From Acanthochlamys bracteata (taxonomy: Eukaryota > Streptophyta > Magnoliopsida > Pandanales > Velloziaceae): a stretch of 64,000 bases of DNA. Made by a program: the position numbers and the translations under genes. Under the pieces are notes generated by a model that saw only the letters and a list, made by a program, of their open reading frames with translations, searched no databases and had not been told where the DNA came from. The DNA lies in the NCBI GenBank assembly GCA_019914995.1, contig CM034136.1:4107270-4171269 (forward strand), read 5' to 3'. Each line of letters starts with the position of its first letter. Positions within the stretch are counted from its first letter, which is position 1. This document shows positions 53,600 to 64,000 of the stretch, piece by piece.

Positions 53600-55400
53600 A
53601 AACTCTTCCTGCAGATATGTTCATTTCTAACGTTCTCTCTCTCTTTGGACTGCCTCAACAGTTCTCCGGCGAACTCTTTCGTTGATTTCCATATAAAACC
53701 TAGGGTTTCAGTAACCTGTCTTCTGACTCCAACCTCCTGTGGTGCGGTTATGTTCCCCTACGATCGCTATCGCGCCGTCACCTCTCTGCCTCCTCCGGCG
53801 AAAATCCCCTTGCAGCTTCTGTAGTATCCCGGAGGAATTTTTCTGGTCGTTCCCGTCTATCCGGTCGCTGTAGCACGAATAGTTGAGCACAGGAGTATGG
53901 AGCTGCAGGCTAGAATTTACCCTCCCTTTCCTTTTTTTCGGTTGAGCTGTAGTGATTTGTTTTGTAAGATCGTTTAGGTTATGGAAAATGAGGGGCTGGT
54001 TCCTTCTCCAGAGGAGGAAGTGAAAGGGAAGGAAGTGGTACAGCAGCTCAATCAGATGCATTATACGGAGCTAAGTTTAATCAAATGAAAGACCTCGCTT
54101 TCCCTGTGAATAAATAGAAGTTCGGGGCTGCTAGCGAGGACACAACAAGTTCGCTTGAAGAGGTCCTTCAATCCCTCTCTTTTCCTGTTGAATCGCACTT
54201 CCGTTTTCGCTGCCCTCTACCTATGGTTGTTCAAGTCCAAGTTAGTCCTTCTCTGATTGCGGAGATTGAAGAAGCACCTACCTGACATGAGACCAAGACT
54301 TCGAACCAGTACCAGTCTGGTTCATCGGTTTCTCCTGAAGCAACAGTGAGATCATCAAAAGAAGGACTACAATATTCTGTCACTCTTTGGGTTGGGGAGG
54401 CATTTTCTTCCTTCATTCTAGTGTGGATTAGCACCTAAATGTTTGTTGGGTAAGATTCATCTAATTTCTGTCACTTCTAAGTTCTTAGATGTGAATGTGT
54501 TTGTTGTTTTGTGGAATTTTATTATTTTAAAGTGGCATCCTTGAGCTTGTTTGCTGTAGCTAGCAAGTAGAAACTGGCTTTTGGAATGTGATTCCAGTGG
54601 AGATCCTGGTCAAGTAGGTGTAGATGATCCTAGGGCGTATATTGTGCAAAATGCAGCAAGTGGATCTCAAGGATGATGTTTTGAAGATTTGGGGTTCTAG
54701 AGCATTACGTTATAGAACAAACAAATTAGGGACATACCAATTTATGTTATGGCTTATCAAATTATAAGAAAAAGTTATCATTGTATTGCCCCTGTCTTTG
54801 AGTGAAATTAGTTGATCAGGTTGTGAGGTTTGCACCTCTTGGTAAGGTTTTTTTATATTGTTGCTCCCTGAAGTGGATGTGTTCCATGTAAGTCATAGAT
54901 TTATATATTATTAGATGATAACAAAGCTTAGTCCTGTTGTAAATACTGTAAACTAGCATGTTCTTGTATGCCTCTCCTTCTGATTCCACCTTTAATTGTT
55001 CCAACTTTTATTGTTTTCTTATATTTTGGACTTTCTTGCTTTATCTGAGGAGCTCCCTTATAGTTAATTATTTTTTCCTAATTGGATATTCTTCTCACCA
55101 TACTTTTCTTCAATTTCTAGAGATTGGTCACTTGGCCTCTAGGAATCTAGGTTAGATTAACTCCAAATCAAATCTATGATTACTGGTTAAGTTGGTTTGA
55201 GATCAGTTATCTGGAAAAGTATTTAAATTCATAAAGAACTTTTTCCCTGCTTCACGATTGTGCAGGGTAGTCCTTTCATGGATATCAAACGTAGCTCGAG
55301 AAGGTAGACACCATGAAGAAGTGAAAGTGGGAATCAGTGCAACAGCTTTGCCATTTGCTTGATATGGATTAGGGGTCAGTAATATTTGTATAATCGGTGA
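53600..55400 (+). other. Unclassified locus with promoter-like start; possible gene relic or non-coding transcript
   Basis: ATATAAAA at about 53692 is followed at once by AACCTAGGGTTTCAG, a telo-box on the minus strand, then a CT-rich, relatively GC-rich stretch, as in a real plant promoter and leader. Downstream, protein-like text is broken by stops. One plus frame gives MKDLAFPVNK, stop, then SSLEEVLQSLSFPVESHFRF and VSPSLIAEIEEAPT, stop, then SVSPEATVRSSKEGLQYSV and a hydrophobic end (54085-54435). Another segment, ECDSSGDPGQVGVDDPRAY, lies near 54580-54640. I recognise no family. It may be a pseudogene, an lncRNA, or a gene whose introns I cannot place. Confidence 0.35.
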
Positions 55401-56169
55401 CTATTATAATACATGGTATTGAATTGGTGGTGTCTGAACGCATTCTTTCGTCCATTTGATTAAGAAATTGGCGTGTAGAAATGTTTGGATAGTTTTCTAA
55501 TGTTTTTTATAGTGTTGACTTCTGAGTTCTAAATGATATGATGTTTTTGTCCATTCGGAAAAATTAATGCAAGTAGTACCCATATTCTTTGACATAGACT
55601 TCATGATAAAATGTGAAAATATATATGTTCAATCCAAGTGATTTGTGTTCTGTGTTGTACCAATGTATGTTCAGTTGTTGTTAAGCAACAACTTGCGCAA
55701 AAAGGTAGGCATAGCATCAATTTGCTTTTACGACCGTTTAGAAGAGAGCACACAACATGGACCTTTTAATTTTGTGTAGGATAGGGAAAACACATAACAG
55801 CTAGCTGAAGGTAAAAAAGATAGAACCCCTTGAATACTGATGGAAAGCTGCACAGCTTCACTATTTCCATTAGTCTTATGAGGAGCATGCCATTTGCCAG
55901 AAAACAGACCATTTATATGTAACCAACAGAGGAATACCAAAAGAAATATATAGGTCTACAGCATTTTTGTACCTTATAATAATAAAGACTAGATACAACT
56001 GAGATAACGTCATGCTTGTAAGCTTGCTATCAGCCTCGCACAAAAAATAGAAGCTTGCTTCAAACGATAGCTTGTCAAAATGATTAGTAAACGGTATAAC
56101 CAGACCAAAGTCGAGAGACTGGATAAGCTACAAGAAGTCTTTTGAACAAAAATAGCCAATATGGAGCTA
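55401..56169. other. Intergenic and 3' UTR of the AIL gene
   Basis: The part near 56169 is probably the 3' UTR of the minus-strand AP2-domain gene. No coding sequence recognised elsewhere. Confidence 0.5.
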
Positions 56170-58920
56170 CTAAGAAGTTGCTGCCTTGTATTCCAACACA
56201 TCGCTTCTCCCTGTTGGCTGATCAACTGTTTGATTGTTGTATGGGTAGTTAGCAGAAAGCCATAGGAGACTGTGAGCACACAAATCAGCTGTACTTTCAC
56301 TGTACTTTGAGCAAGGAATAAGACCAGTGAATGCAGCACTTGCAGGCAGCTGCATAAGACTATGAAGAAGATTGGAAGTCAGGTTAGTTGGTTGTTGGAC
56401 GCTAAGATGGTTACATTCAGAAGTGAGCTGGCTGCTGCTATTTGATGGTGATGATTTCTTCAAGCGTTTGGCAGAAGAGCCTATAGGCAGGTCATTGTTT
56501 GCTATGGCTACAACATCATATCTACTGAGCTGAAAGTTAGTTACTGCATTGGCTCCTCTAAATTTGATTGCAGCTACATCATAAGCTTCAGCAGCCTCTT
56601 CTTCGGTTGCTATTGAACAACAAATGGAACACACATTTAAGATGTGAACATTCTCAAGGAAACGGTGTTGCTTCAAAGCATGGATTGGCTAAAGCAACGT
56701 ACTATGGACCCGATGCATCCAAAGATTGCTACTTACAAAATGTTCCTAGGTACAGATCCTTGTTTCCTGCGACACGACCAATTCTTGCTTGCCATCTTCC
56801 GTGTTGGTGGTGCCTATAAAATTCAAAAAAAGACATTGTTAGCAATCAGCAGATTAAGCAAAAAAGTACAAGTAAAATGAAAACCAATTAAGGCCATTGC
56901 AATAACTTGGAATACCTTGTGACTCCTCTATAGATAGAAGCTCCCCTCGAGAAACCACTACTTCTCCTGGACAATTGAGGAAAAACAGATCAGCCTTTAC
57001 AAAAGTCTCTTACTGTGAATATTTCGAAATCCAACTTCTTACCTCCTTAGTGATGCAATAAATTCTTGCCTGGTCATGTCTCTCATCTCCTCAATCTCCT
57101 TGCTGTAGTTCTCTGTCTGCAAAAATAGATTAATTTATTTTGAGAAAACAAAGACAAAGTTTTAAAATAAAGAAGAATCTGCTTTCACAATAAACTGAGT
57201 ATTTCTTGTCACACTTTCACGTGTTTTGTTAAATCACAACATTAGATAAATAAAATGCATCTAGCTACATATAAGTAGACCCTTGGACTGAAAAGCTTAA
57301 AATGAGGTAAAAATATGACTGTAGAAGGAAAGCTGATTTGTTTGATAACATACAAGAGAGTTCATAGTTGCTAAGAACGGAAAGGATCATGCGTATTACA
57401 GGAAAGTTAGTTGTGGCAGAAAGACCCCAATACTTCAAAGCAGCCAAATCATAGTAGAAGGAAAGCTGATTTGTTTGATAACATACAAGAGAAAAGTTCA
57501 TAGTTGCTAAGAACGGAAAGAATCATGCGTATTACAGGAAAGTTAGTTGTGGCAGAAAGACCCCAATACTTCAAAGCAGCCAAATCATAGGCCCTTGCCG
57601 CCTTTTCCTCCTTGTCATACCCTCCTGTATCACATCAATCATATCAAAATCAGAACTCTTATATAACTCCAAGTTGCTATTAACAATATGAGTTAAGTGC
57701 TTACCCAAATAAACTGAAGAATCCATATCCATGGACATGAAGCATGTCAAAAAAATAAAAAAAGGGAAAGACAGGTTATTCAGTAGAACAACTTTGTAAT
57801 AGTCAAGAAAATCTCAGTAATACAACATATAAAAGACAGAAGAATTGCTAGCTGTTCTTAATTAAAGAGTTCTACAGCACAAAAGACAAACATTTATTAC
57901 CTCAGATGGATAGTGATGAAATTTAAAGAATGATGGTGTCACCAATGTATACGGTACAAGAAGGTTTTACAAAGCAAATCAAGTTCTTGCAAATGTTTCT
58001 GAGAATGCATGAACATGGTTTATAAAAAGACACGCATTGAACTCAAATAGACCACCTAGGAGGACACCATAATAACTAGAATAATTTTAGCAATTAATCG
58101 AAGATTCACAACACCAACTTCAGTAAAGTAAACTCCGTCCTTGGGACGAGCATGGAGCTTAGTCAAGTAGAACCAGGTTGCGCTGCTTGATGCTCCGATC
58201 GAAAACAAATCAGTGGGCCGGTACGACAGAATATGCTTTAGAAAGGTCAATCCCTCCCCTCCCTTTTGTTAGTGAAAAAGAATAAAATGAAAGGCAGGCC
58301 GAACTTCTAAAAGCAGCCCGCCCGCTTCCATAGAAGAATATCCAACTAACTAAGCTTTAACCTATTGCCAATTGTAAAGCATATGTAATTTTTCATGAAG
58401 CTTCAACCAAATCTCTTATGTTGGTTATATAGATTTTAAAGAGGGGCCATCGTGGTAAGTCTTTGATTGTTCACTTTAGCCTAAGATAGAAACTTTGGTC
58501 TGAGAATATATATATATATATATATAGCACATTATAACGTTTCAAATAACTTGCAGCTGTCACAATAAACAATTCATCCTAATTGCAGACATTCTCCAAT
58601 TTACAGCACCATCACCGGAAACAATTGTTCGCACAATCAATACTAGTTTTTTATATTGAACAAAAACAATAGGCCAAGCAGTAGTTTAGGTACTAACGGA
58701 TACTTGTATGCTCTATTTTGCCTATTTTTAGGGGTGGCAATTCGGGTTCATGAATCGGTTCCGGATCGACCCATATAATAATCAGGTCAAAATTGTTCAA
58801 TTCTAACCCGATCCATTTATTTATGTGTCAAAATTATCAACGCCTAATCCAACCTATTTATAACCGAGTCAAACTCGGATCGACCTATTTAATAATTAAA
58901 ATTATTAAAATAAATAAATA

Positions 58921-58965
<45 letters not shown>

Positions 58966-61900
58966 AATTATGATATATTTATAAAAAAAATTCTTAATTT
59001 TGACAAATTTTATAAATTAAATTAAAATTAGTTAAATTAAGATAAATTAAAATATATATATACAAATTAAATTTAAATTTTTTGCTATTATTTTTTAATT
59101 ATTAAGTAATATATATTATATAAATAATTAAACGGATCAATTTCGGATCAATCCGAACCTGACCCGAACCCATTAAAAATTTCGGATCATTTTCGGGTCG
59201 ATCTGAAATTGACCCGAATCCGGCTAAATATTGACCCGAACCCGATTTTTTCGGGTTAGGTCGAAATTTGCCACCCCTACCTATTTTCAACATATTGGTT
59301 AATAACATATCAGAGAATGTTAGGACACACTACAACCAGAACCCACTAGGTAATTTGAAAGATATTCTGTGGCAACACATCATTAATTTTATAACCTTTA
59401 TAACTAAGTCATCTTATAAAATATATGATACAATGAACTGAATTACAAAGACCTACCGTTACAGCTTAGTTATTACCAGACACACAAACCTACAGACAAG
59501 GACAAAAGAAGAAGAAAAACTGGAGCCATGCAGAGGTGAAGAACTCATGGAAGCAAGAGAAGCATGCAGAAAAGCAGTCCAAAAGTTTGAAACTGATGCA
59601 TGGTCTCAGGAATCCACACAGTATTACGCAACGTTCGTTTTGCCTTCGAATAATAATAAAACGGTAGTTTTTTCTTAAAGAAAACGTTATAATATACATA
59701 CTTCATTAATCTATTGAAGCTACGAAGGAAAAGACGAAGGCAAAACATGGTCAAAGATACTAACGAAAGAAAGGTCGCCGAGTTCGAGTTGAGTGAGACA
59801 ACGCCGGAAACGAAAAGTTGCAGCATGTTTATAGCTTTTAGCTAAAACAAAAGAAAAGTATTAACTGATGTATATGTGTTGTCACTTCATGCTTTCTCTG
59901 ATTTCTCTCACCTGTCTGTCTATCGATCACTCACTCTAATCACATAATCATCACTGTCCTTTCTTCAAGATCCTACACATACATCCCCTTAGTAGGGTGT
60001 TTTTAATCCTCCATACAAACTTCTACTGATATCGTACGGCTGATAGCATTCCATCATCATACCATCAAATCGAATAGGTGACCATTTCCCATTGCCGCAC
60101 CATCCATGCAAATGCAAATGCATCATTTTTTACACCAAGCACGCATGCAGTTTTCAACTTTTGACTTCAGAAAAACATTTTCCTTATGAAGAAGGCCTAC
60201 AGTAGTTTTGGTCGGTTTAACATTCAGATGTTCCAAATTTCAATAGTTGTGATCATAGATGTGATTGAATGAAATTAGGCATTAAGGATGCAGTTGCCCA
60301 AGTTTTTTCAACTTTTTCTTAAAAAGTTATTTTATATAATAAATTTTTTATAATATTTTATAAAACTTATTAAATTTAAAAAAGATAAATAAAAATTTAC
60401 ATTTTTATTTTTATTTTTTATTTTTTAAAATAAAGAATAAACTTTATGTTTTAAAATATAACAAAAATATTTTATTTAAATATTTTAGATATACAATCAT
60501 ATAAATCTATGCTCACATTTGTTATTAAATTAACTTTAAATTTAGCCGAGTTTATGAGATTTTAGGTTTATATATTTCAACCGATAATTATCTTACGTCA
60601 AAAAATTTACTTACAAATAACTATTACGTTGTAAATTTATTTTTAGAAACCTATTTCTAAAAAGATTATTTTTTAAAAATCACTACGACGGAAATAAACG
60701 TGCCCTAGTTCTGCTAATACTAGAAATGTAAAACAAGTAAAATAAAATAAAGTTAAGAGTACAATGATACAAGTGAAAATCTATAAATTTTGTATTTAAA
60801 CTAACCCGTCCAAACTAAAAAAGAATGAAATTTAAAAAAATTATATAATTTTTCATATTTACTCGTTTTATTTATCTAGTTTTTAGTATTTAGTTTTAAC
60901 TAATTCAATACACTAAAGAAGAATACAAATTTCACTTCTTTGCAAAAGGTATTCTTTGAAACAAAATGTTTCAAAAGAACCGAAGCCTAACCTAGACAAA
61001 AAAGGCACCTTTTTCTTAAACTCACCACTTATACATTAGCCTAGGACCGATCAACAGTTTCACGAATAAACTAGTTGGAAATTTTTTTTGAGGTGTTTTA
61101 AGAACAAGTGTATACTAATTGAAGAAGAAATCATTCCACCAACAAAGTGTATTATGATTTTGATCAAAATGCACTTTTCAATTTCTTGAGTTAGGAGCTG
61201 TTTGAAAGTAATTTTAATTCTTTATTTCATCTTCATTTTACAATTGTTTATTTTTCAAGAACTTTAATACAATATTTTAAAATTTAAAAAAAAACCATAA
61301 TATACACTCTTTAATTTTCTCAACTAAAAAAGACGATCTTCAAGAAATCCCACCAGAATAATTTTCATTAAAAGCATGTTTTCATAAGCAATTTCAAACT
61401 ATTCCTTAAAGTACGTTTTGCATTTGTCCCTATTATAAACTTCAGATATAGATAAATAAATTAAGATGATGAATATAAAAACAAGGCCAATACTTTCCCT
61501 TGTAACCGTTCTATGCAAGCATTAAATGCATCAAGTGTATACAAAAACAAACAAGTGTTAACCCGGGTGTGTTTAACATTTAAAAAAATTATGTTTTTAA
61601 ACAACTTAAACGTGTTAATTTTGCTTGTTCGCATTAATGCAAACACTCCCAAAAGTAAGTAATTATTATATGCAACAAACCTTTTTTTATTAGCTTATTA
61701 ATTAATAGTTCACAAACGTTTCACTTAACCAATAAATTATATTTCGGAAAAAAAGTAATAAGAATTTAATAAATCTTGACTGATAGTCCACTCCACCTCC
61801 ATTACCGGTCAATCTTCCATTAAAACTGTAATCGAGCAAACAGAATTTCTTCTTCTTCTTCATTAATTATCAAAACTTTATACTTCAAAAAAAAAAACGA

Positions 61901-62821
61901 AGAAATACAAACTCATGATAAAATCAAATTCAATTCAAATCAATGGTGCGTGTCTAATCACAAACCCATCAAACCTCAACAATTCCCAGGTGCTTAATTC
62001 ATTCAACAGTAACAATAATAATTATCAAAACAAAACCAATAAAACTAATTAACGAATATTAAGAAGATTATTTGTTTTACTAAGAACTAATTAATTTCTT
62101 TCTACTCGAGTGAGATTAGACAGAAGGAAGAAACACGGAGTGTTACCTTGGCGGCCTTTGCGCTTCTGTCCTTCACGGCGACACGTGTTATCCCACAGGT
62201 GTGCTTCGTAACGCCCCGTCCACCTATGCCTGCCGCCGTGCGAATGTAGACGTCATCATCAACCCAACACTACCCGACAAAAATCGAAACAAACCCTAAA
62301 CAGAACAACCTACAGCTGCCAGTTATTTCTCACCTGGTTACCCCTCTGTACACCGATGTCCTCGCCGGAAATCCAGCCGCTGATTTTTCCGGCGATACGA
62401 CGATCTCTTCGCCATGCTCCGGCAATAAACTTTTTAAATTCCCAGTTGTTGCTGATGCAGAGTCTTCGATTTCAGAGTCAAAAGGTACTTGGAGAGAAGA
62501 AGGGTGTTCTTTCTGGATAGCAGATTCTTCAGGTTTGGTTTTGCATGATTGATCGAGAAACATGGGAGGAGAGCTGGCGGCCGGTTGTTCGAGAAAGATG
62601 TCTTCGAGCTTTGGTGCTTGTGGGAAGAACTGGTAATGGTAAGGAGAACCATGGTCGCCGTAGTAATTGTTAGTGTAGTATGGAGCAGTTGTAGCACTGA
62701 AAAGAGAGAGAGGCACGGTGTTTGAAATTGGTTGTTGTTCGTATGTTGAGAAAGGTTGAAGAAGCATTTCGGTAGGTGGGTTAATGGAGAACGAAACCCA
62801 GTTCCCTGTTGCCGGCGCCAT
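56170..62821 (-). CDS. AIL: AINTEGUMENTA-like (AIL/PLETHORA, euANT) double-AP2 transcription factor, 436 aa
   Basis: Eight exons: 62334-62821, 62147-62229, 57705-57713, 57536-57624, 57043-57116, 56916-56966, 56737-56813, 56170-56609. All joints keep phase. The 9-bp exon encodes the VYL of KGRQ-VYL-GGYDKEE, the hallmark micro-exon of AP2-family genes. AP2 repeat 1 spans about 155-225 (YRGVTR 158-163, [13 protein letters not shown]), the linker has [19 protein letters not shown], and AP2 repeat 2 spans about 257-320 (YRGVTR 260-265, [21 protein letters not shown]). The N-terminus has [13 protein letters not shown], as in AIL proteins, and PKLED (70-74), a euANT-type motif. [11 protein letters not shown] follows repeat 2. 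Such nuclear factors drive meristem and organ-primordium growth. An ATG 24 bases upstream (62845) is in frame, but MAPATGNW fits the family start better. The 4.4-kb second intron carries a hAT MITE and other insertions. Confidence 0.93.
57322..57590. repeat. Tandem duplication, about 133-bp unit, covering the 3' part of AIL exon 4 and its donor site
   Basis: The unit starting TAGAAGGAAAGCTGATTTG at 57322 recurs at 57455 and differs by a 3-base insertion and a single substitution. The outer copy (57455-57590) contains the real end of exon 4, coding [18 protein letters not shown], and its donor. The inner copy (57322-57454) repeats those codons and the donor inside the next intron but lacks the 5' part of the exon. 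Confidence 0.95.
57705..57713 (-). other. 9-bp micro-exon of the AIL gene
   Basis: On the minus strand TTTATTTGG is flanked by TTCTTCAG and GTAAGC. With the G from exon 2 it completes Val-Tyr-Leu and starts the next Gly codon. Micro-exons of this size and sequence are known in plant AP2-family genes. Missing it would delete VYL from the first AP2 domain. Confidence 0.93.
58130..58345. other. GC-richer patch in AIL intron 2, possible organelle-derived insertion
   Basis: A block of about 215 bases (AACTCCGTCCTTGGGACGAG, GCTGCTTGATGCTCCGATCG, AGTGGGCCGGTACGACAGAA, AGCAGCCCGCCCGCTTCCAT) stands out from the AT-rich intron. Style and content resemble plant mitochondrial spacer DNA, but this is an impression, not a match. 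Confidence 0.35.
58506..58526. repeat. (TA)n microsatellite
   Basis: About ten TA units in AIL intron 2. Confidence 0.95.
58729..59279. mobile_element. hAT-type MITE, 551 bp, with 8-bp target duplication
   Basis: The ends TAGGGGTGGCAA and TTTGCCACCCCTA are inverted repeats, directly flanked by the exact 8-bp duplication CCTATTTT (58721-58728 and 59280-59287). Subterminal arrays of GGGTC/GACCCGA-like motifs mark both ends, and a (TA)n run (58923-58962) lies inside. There is no coding capacity. The 8-bp duplication places it with the hAT superfamily. Confidence 0.9.
58923..58962. repeat. (TA)n microsatellite inside the hAT-type MITE
   Basis: About twenty TA units. Confidence 0.95.
61194..61407. 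mobile_element. Tourist-like MITE, 214 bp, TTA target duplication, in AIL intron 2
   Basis: TTA (61191-61193) precedes GGAGCTGTTTGAAA; TTTCAAACTATTCC is followed by TTA (61408-61410). The interior is AT-rich. It has the same plan as the elements at 25448 and 33255. Confidence 0.72.
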
Positions 62822-64000
62822 GAAAAAACAGCAGAGAACTAACAACCAGGTAGATTGAAGAAGACAAAGCGTATAGAGATTGGTGTGTTGTATAACTGAG
62901 AGAGATATGGATGGGTGGAAGGAAAGGAAGAAGACAAACTAAAGAAAGCCAAATGGAAATGGTAATGTAGTTGGAATCGTAGAAGAGTTGGAATGTAGAA
63001 GTTCTAAGAGGAACCCGTTATGTAATCAAGGTGTTCGATAAAAACGGGAGAAAGAAAAAAAGGGTACCGGGATTGTTGGACAAAAAGGTTGCAGAAGAGC
63101 TTTATTTAACTTTTAGCCGCGCCACTCAACGTTCATTCTTCCCCTCCATTGAATTAAGCAACCCTCTTACAACTAAACCTTTTTGTTTCATTTCCTCTGT
63201 TCTTATAAATGTGTGAGAAATAAAAAGAAAGAAAGCAGAAGAGAACACAGCGGTCAAGAAGAGAATGGAGCAATGGGAACAAGCGCGCGGGTATTCGGGC
63301 GGCGATGAAGACTGACTACAGAAAGTTACAAATGCAATAAGCGCAACACGTTACTACACAACAGCGCTTTCTTTTCGCTGCCGAAAAGAGAGTACCACAC
63401 CACTGCCCAGAGAACAAACAAAGAAAAGAAAAAGGTTACAAAAGAGAAACAGAGATAACGAGAGGAAATAGATCGTGGATCATTTTATACTTCGTCTTCC
63501 AGAAAAAGAAAGAAAAGAAATTTTAGAGGCGGCGTTGGTTACTCATATAATCGTTAAATGACAAAACAAACCTGCGGAAATTATAAGGTTTACTCACCCT
63601 GAGGTACCAAAGAAGAGTGTTATTACATTTTGCGCTTGGTACGCTAGCAATTAATAAAACAAAATAGTTTCTGATTTGGAAGAAATGTTTTCGTGCGACA
63701 TTTCCTTCTCTATGTTTGCATGCACAGAGGTGAATCGTGAATGTATCAACGCTCCGCCTTAAAGGAACGTTTAGAGTGGACTTTAAAAAACAAAAACTTT
63801 TATAAAACGAATAATATTTTCAAATTTTTTAAAATAATTTTTATTTTCTTATTTTAGAAAAATAATAAATATAGATAATAAGAAATATTTATAATTTTTT
63901 AATATTAAAAAGGTTTGAAATTATTTAAAATATAAAAATTAAAAATTAAAAATTAAAAAAATGAAAAAAGAGTATTTTAAAATTATTTAAAATAAATTTT
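62822..64000. other. 5' region of the AIL gene, then AT-rich sequence at the window edge
   Basis: Minus-strand leader and promoter of the AIL gene, rich in TCTTTC/CTTTCT on that strand up to about 63530. From about 63755 an AT-rich MITE-like block (GGAACGTTTAGAGTGGAC at its left end) runs off the window. No coding sequence recognised. Confidence 0.5.
63483..63489 (-). promoter_or_regulatory. Possible TATA box of the AIL gene
   Basis: TATAAAA on the minus strand, about 660 bases before the ATG. It would imply a long CT-rich leader, which this gene class tolerates. Confidence 0.3.

Noticed and set aside
53708..54061. 117-codon minus-strand frame
   Set aside because: No family features, and it runs against the promoter-like signals at 53690.

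Overview
The window is nuclear DNA of a flowering plant, most likely a core eudicot. It has long AT-rich intergenic stretches, GT-AG introns in every multi-exon gene, many small inverted-repeat elements, and genes that match plant-specific families. I cannot name the species. All coordinates come from reading the sequence by hand. I joined exons so that splice dinucleotides and reading phase agree across each gene. Family names rest on remembered protein families, not on a search.

Layout. 1-5.8 kb: two tandem secreted glycine-rich protein genes (the first is cut by the window edge). 7.5-12.2 kb (minus): an intact domesticated Mutator transposase of the MUSTANG type with a PB1 exon. 15.8-17.7 kb (minus): a decayed copy of the same gene. 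19.4-21.5 kb (plus): a peroxisomal enoyl-CoA hydratase/isomerase ending in SKL. 22.9-29.2 kb: a gene graveyard, with a truncated Copia element followed by a heavily mutated raffinose/stachyose synthase pseudogene that is itself broken up by a small LTR element and MITEs. 29.7-38.4 kb (plus): a 16-exon gene for a predicted type I membrane protein like Arabidopsis At3g28720. 40.0-45.9 kb (plus): a REDUCED WALL ACETYLATION gene. 47.4-52.4 kb (minus): a PRP43-type DEAH-box helicase. 53.6-55.4 kb: an unclassified locus with a promoter-like start. 56.2-62.8 kb (minus): an AINTEGUMENTA-like double-AP2 transcription factor with a 9-bp micro-exon and a 4.4-kb intron.

The genes are not a pathway or operon. 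They are independent housekeeping, cell-wall and developmental genes. I found no strong sign of a novel system. The most interesting points are the MUSTANG gene and its dead sister (both lacking the same catalytic Asp), a palindromic scar in that sister, the nested GH36 pseudogene, the partial exon duplication beside AP2 exon 4, and a set of MITEs with TTA/TAA target duplications.
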